Source: Burkholderia sp. USMB20 (GTDB lineage: Bacteria > Pseudomonadota > Gammaproteobacteria > Burkholderiales > Burkholderiaceae). Taken from it: a DNA stretch of 64,000 nucleotides. A program made the position numbers and the translations under genes. Below are positions 54,578 through 63,954 of the stretch, one piece after another. The notes beneath the pieces are model-generated. The model did no database searches, was not told the DNA's origin, and was given only the letters and a program-made list of their open reading frames with translations. How positions within the stretch are numbered: position 1 is the first letter of the stretch; the number at the start of each line of letters is the position of its first letter. Location: the NCBI RefSeq assembly GCF_000949135.2, contig NZ_JTAN02000012.1:1-64000 (forward strand), read 5' to 3'.

Positions 54578-55117
54578 CGTGCGACACCGTGCCTTCGCTC
54601 ACCATCGAATTTCACAGTGTTCCGAGTGGTCGCGGGTCGAGCTATCCACACCCGAATCGGCACCCTCGTTCGACTGCCGTGCCGTCGCTCACCGTCGAAT
54701 TTCATAGGGTTCCGAGTGGTCGCGGATCGAGCTATCCACACCCGAATCGGTACCCTCGTTCGACTGCCGTGCCGTCGCTCACCGTCGAATTTCACAGTGT
54801 TCCGAGTGGTCGCGGATCGAGCTATCCGCGCCCGAATCGGCGTCCTCGTTCGACTGCTGTGCTGTCGCTCACCGTTGAATTTCACAGCGTTCCGAGTGGT
54901 CGTGGATCGAGCTGTCCACACCCGAATCGGCACCCTCGTTCGACTGCCGTGCCGTCGCTCACCGTTGCAAGTCACAGCGTCTCGAGTGGTCGCGGATCGA
55001 ACTATCCACACCCGAATCGGCACCCTCATTCGATCGCCGTGCCGTCACTCACCGTTGCAAATCACGGCGTTTGGCGTTGTCGTGGGGCGGCCTGTTCGCA
55101 TCCGGATCAGCGCTCAC
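54578..55117 (-). repeat. Block 2: homogenised 90-bp tandem repeats in minus orientation
   Basis: Five full units start at 54601, 54691, 54781, 54871 and 54961, exactly 90 bp apart, with a part unit at 55051 and a decayed entrance at 54578. Units are nearly identical (ACCGTCGAATTTCACAG..., ...CGAGCTATCCACACCCG...). The CTATCCACA 9-mer is at 54642, 54732, 54912 (CTGTCCACA) and 55002; at 54822 it has decayed to CTATCCGCG. One more diverged copy is near 55157. Confidence 0.95.
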
Positions 55118-55389
55118 CGTCGAAATGCACAGCGTTTCGAGTCGTCGCGGGTTGGGCTGTCCACCCCCGGATCGGCATCCTTGTTCGATTGCGTGCCGAT
55201 GCTCATCATCGAAATTCACTGGATTTTCAGCGCCTGGTTGGGACGATATCCCACCCGTGCCGGCACCTCGTCCGGCGACGCGACTGCATGCGCCGATGAA
55301 CGCCAAGGCCGTGCGGGCGCTTGCGGAGGCGGGCCCATCCACACTGAAGTGCGCTGTCCCGCGTCGCCCGGACGCTCCGAAACGTCGCG

Positions 55390-55735
55390 AGGGCGGACGG
55401 CGGTGTGGATATCGCGCTGCCGAATCGAATCGCAAACCTGTGCATCCCACAGGTGAGGACGAACGCCGCGTCGTCGGGGCAGGAATCCGACGGTGTGGAT
55501 ATCTCCCGCCAACATCGACTCGCCGCGCTGTGAATTTCGACGGTGAGCGTCGGCATCCGCTCGAACCGCGGACCGATCGAGGTGTGGACATCCGGCCTCC
55601 GGCTCGACTCGAAACCCTGTGCAACCGAATGGTGAGCGCGCGGGCCAGCCCGAAACGCAGCCCCGGCATTGTGGACATCCCACACCCGCGACCAATCCGA
55701 ACGCTGTGCATTCGATGGGTGAGGGCTCGCCCGTT
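55390..55735 (+). repeat. Block 3: diverged ~90-bp repeats again in plus orientation
   Basis: The 9-mer occurs at 55404 and 55494 (TGTGGATAT), 55583 and 55670 (TGTGGACAT): spacings 90, 89 and 87 bp. Each is followed by the CTGTG...GGTGAG half of the unit. Confidence 0.9.
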
Positions 55736-56057
55736 CCGCCACCCGAGCCCTTGCCGCACGGCCTGCGAGCGCCCGCCGCCGCGCCCGCGGTCCGCCTCCC
55801 GCGCATTCCGGCCTTTTCGAGGCAACCCGCCTGCCCACCCCGACACGCCCCGAACAGCCGCCCGCCACCCCGCGCGAAAAATCTCTCGATTTCCGACCGA
55901 AACCTGCGCAGTTTTTCTCGCTCCGGCGTCATCCGAGCAAGATGAGAAAAAACTTTCTCGTCTCCCCGCGAAAAAATAGAGCCATCCAGCCGCAGCCCGG
56001 CCGGCGTCGCCCGACGCCCCGTGCGCGGCCCAGAACACACAATCAGGAGACATCCCC

Positions 56058-59000
56058 ATGACCGCCCGCCTGCCCGTCGACGGCACGCCCGCTCTATCCG
56101 ACTACCGCCTGACCGACAACCTGACCGCCACGCGCGGCCGGATCTTCCTGACCGGCACGCAGGCGCTGGTCCGCCTGCTGCTGATGCAGCGCGCAGCCGA
56201 TACCGCGCAGGGCCTGAACACGGCCGGCTTCGTCAGCGGCTACCGCGGCTCGCCGCTCGGGATGGTCGACCAGCAGCTGTGGAAGGCGAAGAAACTGCTC
56301 GACGGCAGCGGCGTGCGCTTCCTGCCCGCGATCAACGAGGAACTCGGCGGCACCGCCGTGCTCGGCACGCAGCGCGTCGAGGCGGACCCGGAGCGCACCG
56401 TCGATGGCGTGTACGCGATGTGGTACGGCAAGGGTCCCGGCGTCGACCGCGCCGGCGACGCGCTGAAGCACGGCAACGCATACGGTTCGTCGCCGCACGG
56501 CGGCGTGCTGGTGGTGGCCGGCGACGACCATGGCTGCGTGTCGTCGTCGATGCCGCACCAGAGCGACTTCGCGATGATCGCGTGGCACATGCCGGTCGTG
56601 AACCCGTCGAACATCGCCGACATGCTGGAGTTCGGCCTGTACGGCTGGGCGCTGTCGCGCTACTCGGGCGCATGGGTCGGCTTCAAGGCGATCTCGGAGA
56701 CCGTCGAATCGGGCTCGACCGTCGATCTCGACGCGCTGCAGACGCAATGGCCGGCGCCGGCGGGCTTCACGCCGCCGGCGGGCGGCCTGCACAACCGCTG
56801 GCCCGACCTGCCGAGCCTCACGATCGAAGCGCGCCTCGCCGCGAAGCTGGACGCGGTGCGCCACTTCGCGCGCACCAACAGCATCGACAAATGGATCGCG
56901 CCGAGCGCGCACGCGAACGTCGGCATCGTCACGTGCGGCAAGGCGCACCTCGACCTGATGGAGGCGCTGCGCCGGCTCGACCTCACCGTCGCCGACCTGG
57001 AAGCGGCCGGCGTGCGGATCTACAAGGTCGGCCTGTCGTATCCGCTCGAGATGACACGGATCGAAACCTTCGTCGACGGCCTGTCGGAAGTGCTCGTCAT
57101 CGAAGAGAAGGGTCCGGTGATCGAGCAGCAGATCAAGGACTACCTGTACAACCGCGCGGACGGTGCGCGCCCGCGCGTGCTCGGCAAGCACGACGCCGAA
57201 GGCGCGTGCCTGCTGTCCGAACTCGGCGAGCTGCGCCCGTCGCGGATCCTGCCGGTGTTCGCCACCTGGCTCGCGCGGCACAAGCCGGCGCTCGACCGGC
57301 GCGAGCGCGTCGTCGATCTCGTCGCGCCGCAGATCCTGTCGAACGAGGCGGACGCGGTGAAGCGCACGCCGTACTTCTGCTCAGGCTGCCCGCACAACAC
57401 GTCGACGAAGGTGCCGGAAGGCTCGATCGCGCAGGCCGGCATCGGCTGCCACTTCATGGCGTCGTGGATGGAGCGCGACACGACGGGCCTGATCCAGATG
57501 GGCGGCGAGGGCGTCGACTGGGCCGCGCACGCGATGTTCACCAACACGAAGCACGTGTTCCAGAACCTCGGCGACGGCACCTACTTCCATTCAGGCATTC
57601 TCGCGATCCGCCAGGCGGTCGCCGCGAAAGCGAACATCACGTACAAGATCCTCTACAACGACGCAGTCGCGATGACGGGCGGCCAGCCGGTCGACGGCAG
57701 CATCTCGGTGCCGCAGATCGCGCGGCAGGTCGAGGCGGAAGGCGTGTCGCGCTTCGTCGTGGTGTCCGACGAACCGGAGAAGTACGACGGTCATCACGGG
57801 CTGTTCCCGAAGGGCACGACGTTCCATCACCGCAGCGAACTCGACGCGGTGCAGCGCGAGCTGCGCGAGACGCCGGGCGTCACCGTGCTGATCTACGACC
57901 AGACCTGCGCGGCCGAGAAGCGCCGCCGCCGCAAGAAGGGCGAATTCCCCGACCCGGACAAGCGGCTGTTCATCAACGACGCCGTATGCGAAGGCTGCGG
58001 CGACTGCGGCGTGCAGTCGAACTGCCTGTCGGTCGAGCCGCTCGAGACGCCGCTCGGCCGCAAGCGCCGCATCGACCAGTCGTCGTGCAACAAGGACTAC
58101 TCGTGCGTGAACGGCTTCTGCCCGAGCTTCGTGACGGTCGAAGGCGCGGCGCTGAAGAAGGCCGCGGGCGCGGCGTTCGACGAAGCCGCGCTCGCCGTGC
58201 GCGTCGACGCGCTGCCGGTGCCCGCGACCCATCTCGACGCGGCGCCGTACGACATGCTGGTCACGGGCGTGGGCGGCACGGGCGTCGTGACGGTCGGCGC
58301 GCTGATCAGCATGGCCGCGCACCTCGAAGGCAAGAGCGCGTCGGTGCTCGACTTCATGGGCTTCGCGCAGAAGGGCGGCTCGGTGCTGTCGTTCGTGCGG
58401 ATCGCGTCGAGCGACCGGTGGCTGAACCAGGTGCGCATCGACACGCAGCAGGCCGACGTGCTGCTCGCGTGCGACATGGTCGTCGGCGCGAGCGCCGAGG
58501 CGCTGCAGACGGTGCGCCACGAGCGCACGCGGATCGTGGTCAACACGCACCGGATTCCGAACGCGTCGTTCGTGCAGAACCCCGACGCGAACCTGCACGC
58601 GGATGCGCTGCTCGAAAAAATGCATCACGCGGCCGGCGACGGCTACCTGTCGAGCTGCGACGCGCAGGCGCTCGCCGCGAAATTCCTCGGCGACTCGATC
58701 GGCGCGAACATCCTGATGCTCGGCTACGCGTGGCAGCTCGGCCTCGTGCCGGTGTCGCTCGCCGCGATGATGCGCGCGATCGAGCTGAACAACGTCGCGG
58801 TGCCGATGAACAAGCTCGCGTTCGCGATCGGCCGGATGGCGGCCGGCGACGCGGCGGGCCTCGACGCATTGTGGAACGCGCGTCACGCGGTGGCCGTGCA
58901 GGCCGCGCCGGAGACGCTCGCCGAGCTGATCGCCGATCGCGAAGCGCGCCTCGACGCCTACGGCGGCGTGCGTTACGTCGAGCGCTACCGCGCACTGGTG

Positions 59001-59630
59001 AACGCGGCGCGCGCGAAGGGCGACGATGCGCTGACGCGCGCGGTCGCGACGACGTTCTACCGGTTACTCGCGGTGAAGGACGAATACGAGGTTGCCCGGC
59101 TGTATGCGGACGGCGCGTTCCGCACGGCGCTCGAAGCGCAGTTCGAAGGCGTGCCGGGGCAGGACTATCGCGTGAAGTTCAACCTGGCGCCGCCGACGGT
59201 CGCGAAGGCCGGCCGCGACGGCAGCGTGCCGAAGAAGCGCGTGTTCGGCCAGTGGATGTGGCCGGTGCTCGGCACGCTCGCGCGCGTGCGCAGCCTGCGC
59301 GGCACGTGGCTCGATCCGTTCGACCGCACGGCCGAGCGCCGGATGGAGCGCGCGCTCGCCGACGACTACGAAACCACGCTCACGCGCGCGCTCGCCGCGG
59401 TGACCGCCGGCAATGCGGCGCAGGTCGCGCAACTGGCAGATCTTCACGCTCGCGTGCGCGGCTTCGGTCACGTGAAGGTGCGCAACCTCGCGGGCGTGAA
59501 GCGTGCGGAGCGCGAGCTCGCGCTGCAGCTCGGCATCGACGCGGCGACGAGTGCGGCAGTGCAGCACGCGCTCGACGAGATGAAGGGCGCGGGAATGCTG
59601 AAGGGGATTCCGGTCGTCGTCGCGAAGTAA
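56058..59630 (+). CDS. Indolepyruvate ferredoxin oxidoreductase family protein (fused subunits)
   Basis: 1190 aa combining the IorA and IorB parts. It begins DNLTATRGRIFLTGTQALVRLLL, with the 2-oxoacid:ferredoxin oxidoreductase alpha domain (GFVSGYRGSPLGMVD), the TPP-binding domain (CPHNTSTKVPEGSIAQAGIGCHF in part) and cysteine-rich Fe-S motifs (CEGCGDCGVQSNC; CNKDYSCVNGFCPS), then the gamma domain (VTGVGGTGVVTVGALIS). It oxidatively decarboxylates aryl-pyruvates to acyl-CoA, with ferredoxin as acceptor, in aromatic amino-acid breakdown. AGGAGA precedes the start. It has no operon partners in the window. Confidence 0.94.
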   Translation: MTARLPVDGTPALSDYRLTDNLTATRGRIFLTGTQALVRLLLMQRAADTAQGLNTAGFVSGYRGSPLGMVDQQLWKAKKLLDGSGVRFLPAINEELGGTAVLGTQRVEADPERTVDGVYAMWYGKGPGVDRAGDALKHGNAYGSSPHGGVLVVAGDDHGCVSSSMPHQSDFAMIAWHMPVVNPSNIADMLEFGLYGWALSRYSGAWVGFKAISETVESGSTVDLDALQTQWPAPAGFTPPAGGLHNRWPDLPSLTIEARLAAKLDAVRHFARTNSIDKWIAPSAHANVGIVTCGKAHLDLMEALRRLDLTVADLEAAGVRIYKVGLSYPLEMTRIETFVDGLSEVLVIEEKGPVIEQQIKDYLYNRADGARPRVLGKHDAEGACLLSELGELRPSRILPVFATWLARHKPALDRRERVVDLVAPQILSNEADAVKRTPYFCSGCPHNTSTKVPEGSIAQAGIGCHFMASWMERDTTGLIQMGGEGVDWAAHAMFTNTKHVFQNLGDGTYFHSGILAIRQAVAAKANITYKILYNDAVAMTGGQPVDGSISVPQIARQVEAEGVSRFVVVSDEPEKYDGHHGLFPKGTTFHHRSELDAVQRELRETPGVTVLIYDQTCAAEKRRRRKKGEFPDPDKRLFINDAVCEGCGDCGVQSNCLSVEPLETPLGRKRRIDQSSCNKDYSCVNGFCPSFVTVEGAALKKAAGAAFDEAALAVRVDALPVPATHLDAAPYDMLVTGVGGTGVVTVGALISMAAHLEGKSASVLDFMGFAQKGGSVLSFVRIASSDRWLNQVRIDTQQADVLLACDMVVGASAEALQTVRHERTRIVVNTHRIPNASFVQNPDANLHADALLEKMHHAAGDGYLSSCDAQALAAKFLGDSIGANILMLGYAWQLGLVPVSLAAMMRAIELNNVAVPMNKLAFAIGRMAAGDAAGLDALWNARHAVAVQAAPETLAELIADREARLDAYGGVRYVERYRALVNAARAKGDDALTRAVATTFYRLLAVKDEYEVARLYADGAFRTALEAQFEGVPGQDYRVKFNLAPPTVAKAGRDGSVPKKRVFGQWMWPVLGTLARVRSLRGTWLDPFDRTAERRMERALADDYETTLTRALAAVTAGNAAQVAQLADLHARVRGFGHVKVRNLAGVKRAERELALQLGIDAATSAAVQHALDEMKGAGMLKGIPVVVAK

Positions 59631-59651
59631 CGCCGCGGCGGGCGGATGTGA

Positions 59652-59683
59652 AAACGGCGACGCTCGTGCGTCGCCGTTTCTTT
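59652..59683 (+). terminator. Terminator after the oxidoreductase gene
   Basis: AAACGGCGACG-CTCGTG-CGTCGCCGTTT (11-bp perfect stem), then CTTTT. It lies between convergent genes. Confidence 0.85.
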
Positions 59684-59718
59684 TGAGCGGCCGTGCGATC
59701 GCACCGCGGCGCAGCCGC

Positions 59719-61386
59719 TCAGACGAGTCCTTTCTTGCGCGTCGACAGCGCCGTTTCCGACAGGTCGATCTCGCGGATCAGCTTCGTCAGCGTCTCGTCG
59801 GAAATCCTGCTTTCGCTGCGCAGCCGGTACAGCACCGAACGTTCCGCGCGCACCGCCGCGATCCGCATCTGCAGTTCCATCGTCTCCGCCTGCTTGGCTT
59901 GCGCGCGCGGGGTCGGGCCGTCGTCGGCGAGCGCGGCGAGGCGGCGGCGGTACTGGTCCATCACGCGCGCCGAGATGTCCGCGCAGCGCGCGGCGCCCGA
60001 TTCGTCGAGATCGGCCGAGATCGCGTCGTGCGACGAGTCGATCGCGCGGATCGCGGCCTGCGCGGCGGCCGCGCGCGCGGTGCGCTCCTCGTCGGCGAGC
60101 GGGTTGCGCGTCGAGCGCACGCCGCGCAGCAGCAGCGGCAGGCCGATCACCGCGACGATCAGCGAACCGAGAATCACCGCCGATGCGACGAAGATCGCGG
60201 TGTCGCGCCCGGGCAGCGGCGCGCCGTCGGACAGCGCGACGGGGATCGACAGCACGCCCGCGAGCGTGACCGCGCCGCGCACGCCGCCGACCGTCATCAC
60301 CGCGATCGTGCGCACGCCGGCCATCGTGCCCGCGAGGCCCTGGCGCGCGGCGCGGCGGCTCGCGATCCAGCGCAGCAGCCAGACCCACAGGAAGCGGATC
60401 GCATACAGCGCGATCATCATCGCGCACACGTTGAAGATCATCCGGCCGACGAGCGCGTCGCTCGTGTGGTGCGCGTCGACGAGCGCGCGGCCGATGATGT
60501 GCGGCAACTGCAGCCCGAGCATGATGAACACCATGCCGTTGAACACGAACTCGATCATCGCCCACGTGCTTTCGGCCCGCACGCGCGACGCGACGGTGCT
60601 TTTGCGGGAGAAGCTCGTGTAGTTCATCATCATCCCGGCCGACACGGCCGCGAGCACGCCCGACAGGTCGAGATGCTCGGCGAACAGATAGGCGGCGAAC
60701 GGCACGAGCAGCGTCATCACGATGCCTGGGGCCGGATCGCCTTCCTGCTCGGCGTTCAGGAAGCGCGTCGACAGCGCGCTGAATCCCCACGACACGAGCG
60801 CGCCCGTCGCGAGCCCGCCGGCGGCGACGATCACGAACGTGATCGACGCATCGCGCAGCGAGAACATGCCGGTGAGCGCGGCCGCGACCGCGAACTTCAG
60901 CGCGACGAGGCCCGACGCGTCGTTCATCAGCGCCTCGCCTTCCAGGATGTGCATCAGTTGCGGCGGGATCCGCCCCTTGCCGGCGATGCCGGACAGCGCG
61001 ACCGCGTCGGTGGGCGACAGCACGGCCGCGAGCGCGAACGCGATCGGCAGCGGCAACTCGGGTATCAGCCAGTGCGCGAAATAGCCGACTGCGAGTACCG
61101 TCATGAACACGAGCCCGAACGCGAGCATCAGGATCGCGCGGCGCTGCAGGTACAGCTCGCGTTTCGGAATCCGCCAGCCGTCCGCGAACAGCAGCGGCGG
61201 AATGAACAGCAGCATGAAGATTTCGGGATCGAACGTGACGTGCAGGTTCAGCTTCGGCCACGCGAGCATCGCGCCGAACGCGATCTGCATCAGCGGCAGC
61301 GGAAGCTGCAACGGCAGGATGCGTGTGACCGCGCCGGACAGCGCGACGGTCAGCAGCAGGATCAGGACTGTGAAGACGATTTCCAT
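59719..61386 (-). CDS. Na+/H+ antiporter (CPA1 family)
   Basis: 555 aa. About 12 helices: MEIVFTVLILLLTVALSGAV at the start, PPLLFADGWRIPKRELY, the ND motif in ALMNDASGLVALKFA, and FNGMVFIMLGLQLP. The ~100-residue C-terminal part (RAIDSSHDAISADL; DEERTARAAAAQAAIRAI) is cytoplasmic and helical. It exchanges Na+ (or K+) for protons. The frame opens at 61617, but the start at 61386 removes a basic, unlikely leader. Confidence 0.93.
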   Translation of the reverse strand: MEIVFTVLILLLTVALSGAVTRILPLQLPLPLMQIAFGAMLAWPKLNLHVTFDPEIFMLLFIPPLLFADGWRIPKRELYLQRRAILMLAFGLVFMTVLAVGYFAHWLIPELPLPIAFALAAVLSPTDAVALSGIAGKGRIPPQLMHILEGEALMNDASGLVALKFAVAAALTGMFSLRDASITFVIVAAGGLATGALVSWGFSALSTRFLNAEQEGDPAPGIVMTLLVPFAAYLFAEHLDLSGVLAAVSAGMMMNYTSFSRKSTVASRVRAESTWAMIEFVFNGMVFIMLGLQLPHIIGRALVDAHHTSDALVGRMIFNVCAMMIALYAIRFLWVWLLRWIASRRAARQGLAGTMAGVRTIAVMTVGGVRGAVTLAGVLSIPVALSDGAPLPGRDTAIFVASAVILGSLIVAVIGLPLLLRGVRSTRNPLADEERTARAAAAQAAIRAIDSSHDAISADLDESGAARCADISARVMDQYRRRLAALADDGPTPRAQAKQAETMELQMRIAAVRAERSVLYRLRSESRISDETLTKLIREIDLSETALSTRKKGLV

Positions 61387-61677
61387 CGAGACGGCGATTG
61401 CGGAGAATGAAACGACCGTACGGAGTTTAGCGTGACGATGCGGCGGGTGCGTTCGAGTGCGCCGGTGCGCATGCACGTGAACGGTGCATCCGGCCTGCGC
61501 CATGCTGGTGCGGCGGCGCCGCACGCAGGCGCGGCGCGCGCGTTCGGCCCTTGCACGGACCTTGCTTGATGCTTGCCTACCGTCCGGCACCGGCCGGACA
61601 ACCGAGGATTCCACCATGACATTGCGCGCGCCGTCTCAACCAACCGCCGCGTTCGGCTGCATCACCAGGAGGGCGCC

Positions 61678-62964
61678 ATGACGATCGCGCAACAGGAGCG
61701 TCCGGCCACCGCATCGCCGTATCGTTTCGAGCGGGAGATGAGCTCCGGCCTCGAGCGCCTGGCGACGCAGCATCACGACCTGTCGCTCACGACCGTGTTC
61801 CAGCCGATCTTCAGCCTGTCGCACCAGCGCGCGGTGGGCTACGAGGCGCTGCTGCGCGCGCATGACGCGCTCGACCGCGCGGTGTCGCCGCTCGACGTGT
61901 TCGGCGAGGCCGCGCGCCAGGGCGAGTTGCTGCAGCTCGACCGGCTCGCGCAGGCGCTGCATCTCGAGAACTTCGCGCTGCTCGGCGCCGAGCGCGAGTG
62001 GCTGTTCCTCAACGTGCATCCGGGCGTGCTGACCGACCCGTTCCAGGCCGCCGCGCTGTTCGCGAACCTGAAGCGGATCGGCATGCCGCCGCGCCGCGTC
62101 GTGCTCGAAGTGCTCGAACAGCGCGCGGAAGACGTCGAGCGGCTCGCCGAGGCCGTGCGCGAATTCCGCGCGCAGGGTTTCCTGATCGCGCTCGACGATT
62201 TCGGCGCCGGTCACTCGAACCTCGAGCGGATCTGGCAGCTGAACCCGGACATCGTGAAGCTCGACCGGATCATGCTGTCCCACGCGGCGCACCGCACGGG
62301 GCTCACCGCGATCCTGCACGGGCTCGTCACGCTGCTGCACGAGGCCGGCAAGCTGGTGCTCGTCGAGGGGATCGAGACCGAGCACGACGCGCAGATCGCG
62401 CTGTCGTGCGAGGCCGATTTCGTGCAGGGCTATTTCTTCGGCCGCCCGGCCCCCGGGCTACCTGACAGCGCGGCCGCGACCGGTTGCATCGGCGAGCTGA
62501 CCGAGCGCTTTCGCCAGCAGACCGAAGCGCGCGAGCGGCGCGACGCGCAGCGGCTCGCGCCGTACCTGCGCGCGTTCGAGCGCGCGGCCGAGCGGGTGGC
62601 GGCCGGCGAGCCGCTCGACGAGGTGTGCTGGAACTTCCTCGCGCTCGACGATGCCGCGCGCTGCTTCCTGCTCGACGCGCGCGGCCGGCAGGCCGGCCGC
62701 AACGTCGTGCTGCGCGCGGACCGCGCGCTCGCCGAGGCGCGCTTCTCGCCGCTGTCGGATGCGCAGGGTGCGAACTGGCTGCGCCGGCCGTATTTCCGCA
62801 CGGCGATCGCCGAGCCCGGACGCGTGCAGGTGACGCGCCCGTACCTGTCGATCAACGAGGCGCAGCCGTGCGTGACGCTGTCGGTGGCGGTGCGCATCGG
62901 CGATGCGCAGCACGTGCTGTGCGGCGATATCGACTGGATCGACGAGGAAGCGGGCGGCGCATAG
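61678..62964 (+). CDS. EAL-domain c-di-GMP phosphodiesterase with C-terminal PDC/cache-like domain
   Basis: 428 aa. The EAL domain (about 40-270) has all catalytic segments: FQPIFSLSHQRAVGYEALLRAH, LFLNVHPG, VLEVLEQ, ALDDFGAGHS, VKLDRIML and VEGIET, then FVQGYFFGRP. The C-terminal part (NWLRRPYFRTAIAEPGRVQ; PYLSINEAQPCVTLSVAVR) resembles a cache/PDC sensor domain, but no membrane helix is seen, so it would sense a cytoplasmic signal. AGGAGGG precedes the start. It is divergent from the antiporter. Confidence 0.93.
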   Translation: MTIAQQERPATASPYRFEREMSSGLERLATQHHDLSLTTVFQPIFSLSHQRAVGYEALLRAHDALDRAVSPLDVFGEAARQGELLQLDRLAQALHLENFALLGAEREWLFLNVHPGVLTDPFQAAALFANLKRIGMPPRRVVLEVLEQRAEDVERLAEAVREFRAQGFLIALDDFGAGHSNLERIWQLNPDIVKLDRIMLSHAAHRTGLTAILHGLVTLLHEAGKLVLVEGIETEHDAQIALSCEADFVQGYFFGRPAPGLPDSAAATGCIGELTERFRQQTEARERRDAQRLAPYLRAFERAAERVAAGEPLDEVCWNFLALDDAARCFLLDARGRQAGRNVVLRADRALAEARFSPLSDAQGANWLRRPYFRTAIAEPGRVQVTRPYLSINEAQPCVTLSVAVRIGDAQHVLCGDIDWIDEEAGGA

Positions 62965-63041
62965 CGACGGCCGGCATGCTGGCGCGGTTCATGCCGCTCG
63001 GCTAGGATGCGCGAATTGTCCTGACGATTCGCGAGCCGCCG

Positions 63042-63767
63042 ATGAACCGCACCGCCGCTTCCTCCGTTCTCCTCGAAGTGATCGCCACCACCGTCGGCGA
63101 CGCGAAGGCCGCTGCCCGCGCGGGCGCCGACCGGCTCGAGCTCGTGACCGCGATCAGCGAAGGCGGGCTCACGCCGAGCGTCGGCCTGATCGAGGCCGTC
63201 GTGGCCGCCGTGGCGATCCCGGTGAACGTGATCGTGCGCCCGCACAGCCGCGCGTTCGTCTACGACGCCGACGACCTGCGCGTGATCGAGCGCGACGTGC
63301 GCGCGGCCGTCGCGGCTGGTGCGAACGGCGTCGTGTTCGGCGCGCTCGATGCGCGCGGCGACGTCGATCTCGATGCGCTCCAGCGCATCGCGGCGGCCGC
63401 GGACGGGCGCGACCTGACGTTCCATCGCGCGTTCGACGTGTCGCGCGACCTCAATGCCGCGTTCGACGCGCTGCTGCGCGTGCCGGCTGTCACGTCGGTG
63501 CTGACCTCGGGCGGCCATCCGTCGGTGCTCGACGCGGTCGCGACGATCACGCGGCTGGTGCGCCAGGCGGCAGGCTCGACCTGCACGGTGCTGGCCGGCT
63601 CGGGCCTCACGATCGACGCGGTCGGCGATTTCGTTCGCGCGACCGGCGTGCGCGCGGTGCACTTCGGCTCGGGCGTACGGCCGCGCGGCGAGGTGCTGGC
63701 ACCCGTCGACGAACAGCGCGTCGCGCGCGTGCGCGCGGCGCTCGACGGCGCGGCCGCACACGTGTGA
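63042..63767 (+). CDS. cutC: Copper homeostasis protein CutC
   Basis: 241-aa TIM-barrel of the CutC family: VLLEVIATTVGDAKAAARAGADRLELV, SEGGLTPS, RPHSRAFVYDADDL and GVVFGALDARGDVD, and VRAVHFGSGVRPRGE at the end. The biochemical role of CutC is unsettled despite the name. It is 77 bp downstream of the EAL gene on the same strand and followed by a terminator at 63890. Confidence 0.93.
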   Translation: MNRTAASSVLLEVIATTVGDAKAAARAGADRLELVTAISEGGLTPSVGLIEAVVAAVAIPVNVIVRPHSRAFVYDADDLRVIERDVRAAVAAGANGVVFGALDARGDVDLDALQRIAAAADGRDLTFHRAFDVSRDLNAAFDALLRVPAVTSVLTSGGHPSVLDAVATITRLVRQAAGSTCTVLAGSGLTIDAVGDFVRATGVRAVHFGSGVRPRGEVLAPVDEQRVARVRAALDGAAAHV

Positions 63768-63889
63768 CGCGCGGGCGGAAGTTGCGCCGAAGCGCACGCC
63801 GACGGGCGGGCTCGACGCTTCGATCCGGCACGCGGGCAAGACCGCGATGCGCGACGCGCAGGCCGGCCCGGCGCAGACGATCGGACGAA

Positions 63890-63917
63890 AAAAAACCGGG
63901 GCATGCCCCGGTTTTTT
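63890..63917 (+). terminator. Terminator between cutC and the next convergent gene
   Basis: AAAAAACCGGGGC / GCCCCGGTTTTTT is a 13-bp perfect stem with an AT loop; flanking A- and T-runs allow action on both strands. Confidence 0.9.
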
Positions 63918-63954
63918 CGTCTGCAACCTTCGCTGAACGACGCGAGGCCGGCGC

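Larger units (their letters stand above)
53792..56057. other. 2.2-kb region without convincing genes, built of ~90-bp repeats
   Basis: No coding gene can be supported. From 53820 to 55735 most of the sequence consists of diverged copies of a ~90-bp unit (three blocks, separate entries). From 55740 to 56057 it is an ordinary GC-rich then AG-rich stretch leading to the next gene. Long open frames cross the region in several frames with 30-residue repeats; this follows from a 90-bp period without stops, and I do not treat them as genes. Confidence 0.75.

Noticed and set aside
54578-55117. CRISPR-like appearance of the 90-bp array
   Set aside because: Whole 90-bp units repeat, without alternating constant repeat and unique spacer, and no cas gene is near.
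54151-55456. 382- and 402-codon open frames with 30-residue repeats
   Set aside because: The repeats are open in several frames and on both strands because the unit is 90 bp without stops; no start context or domain supports a protein.
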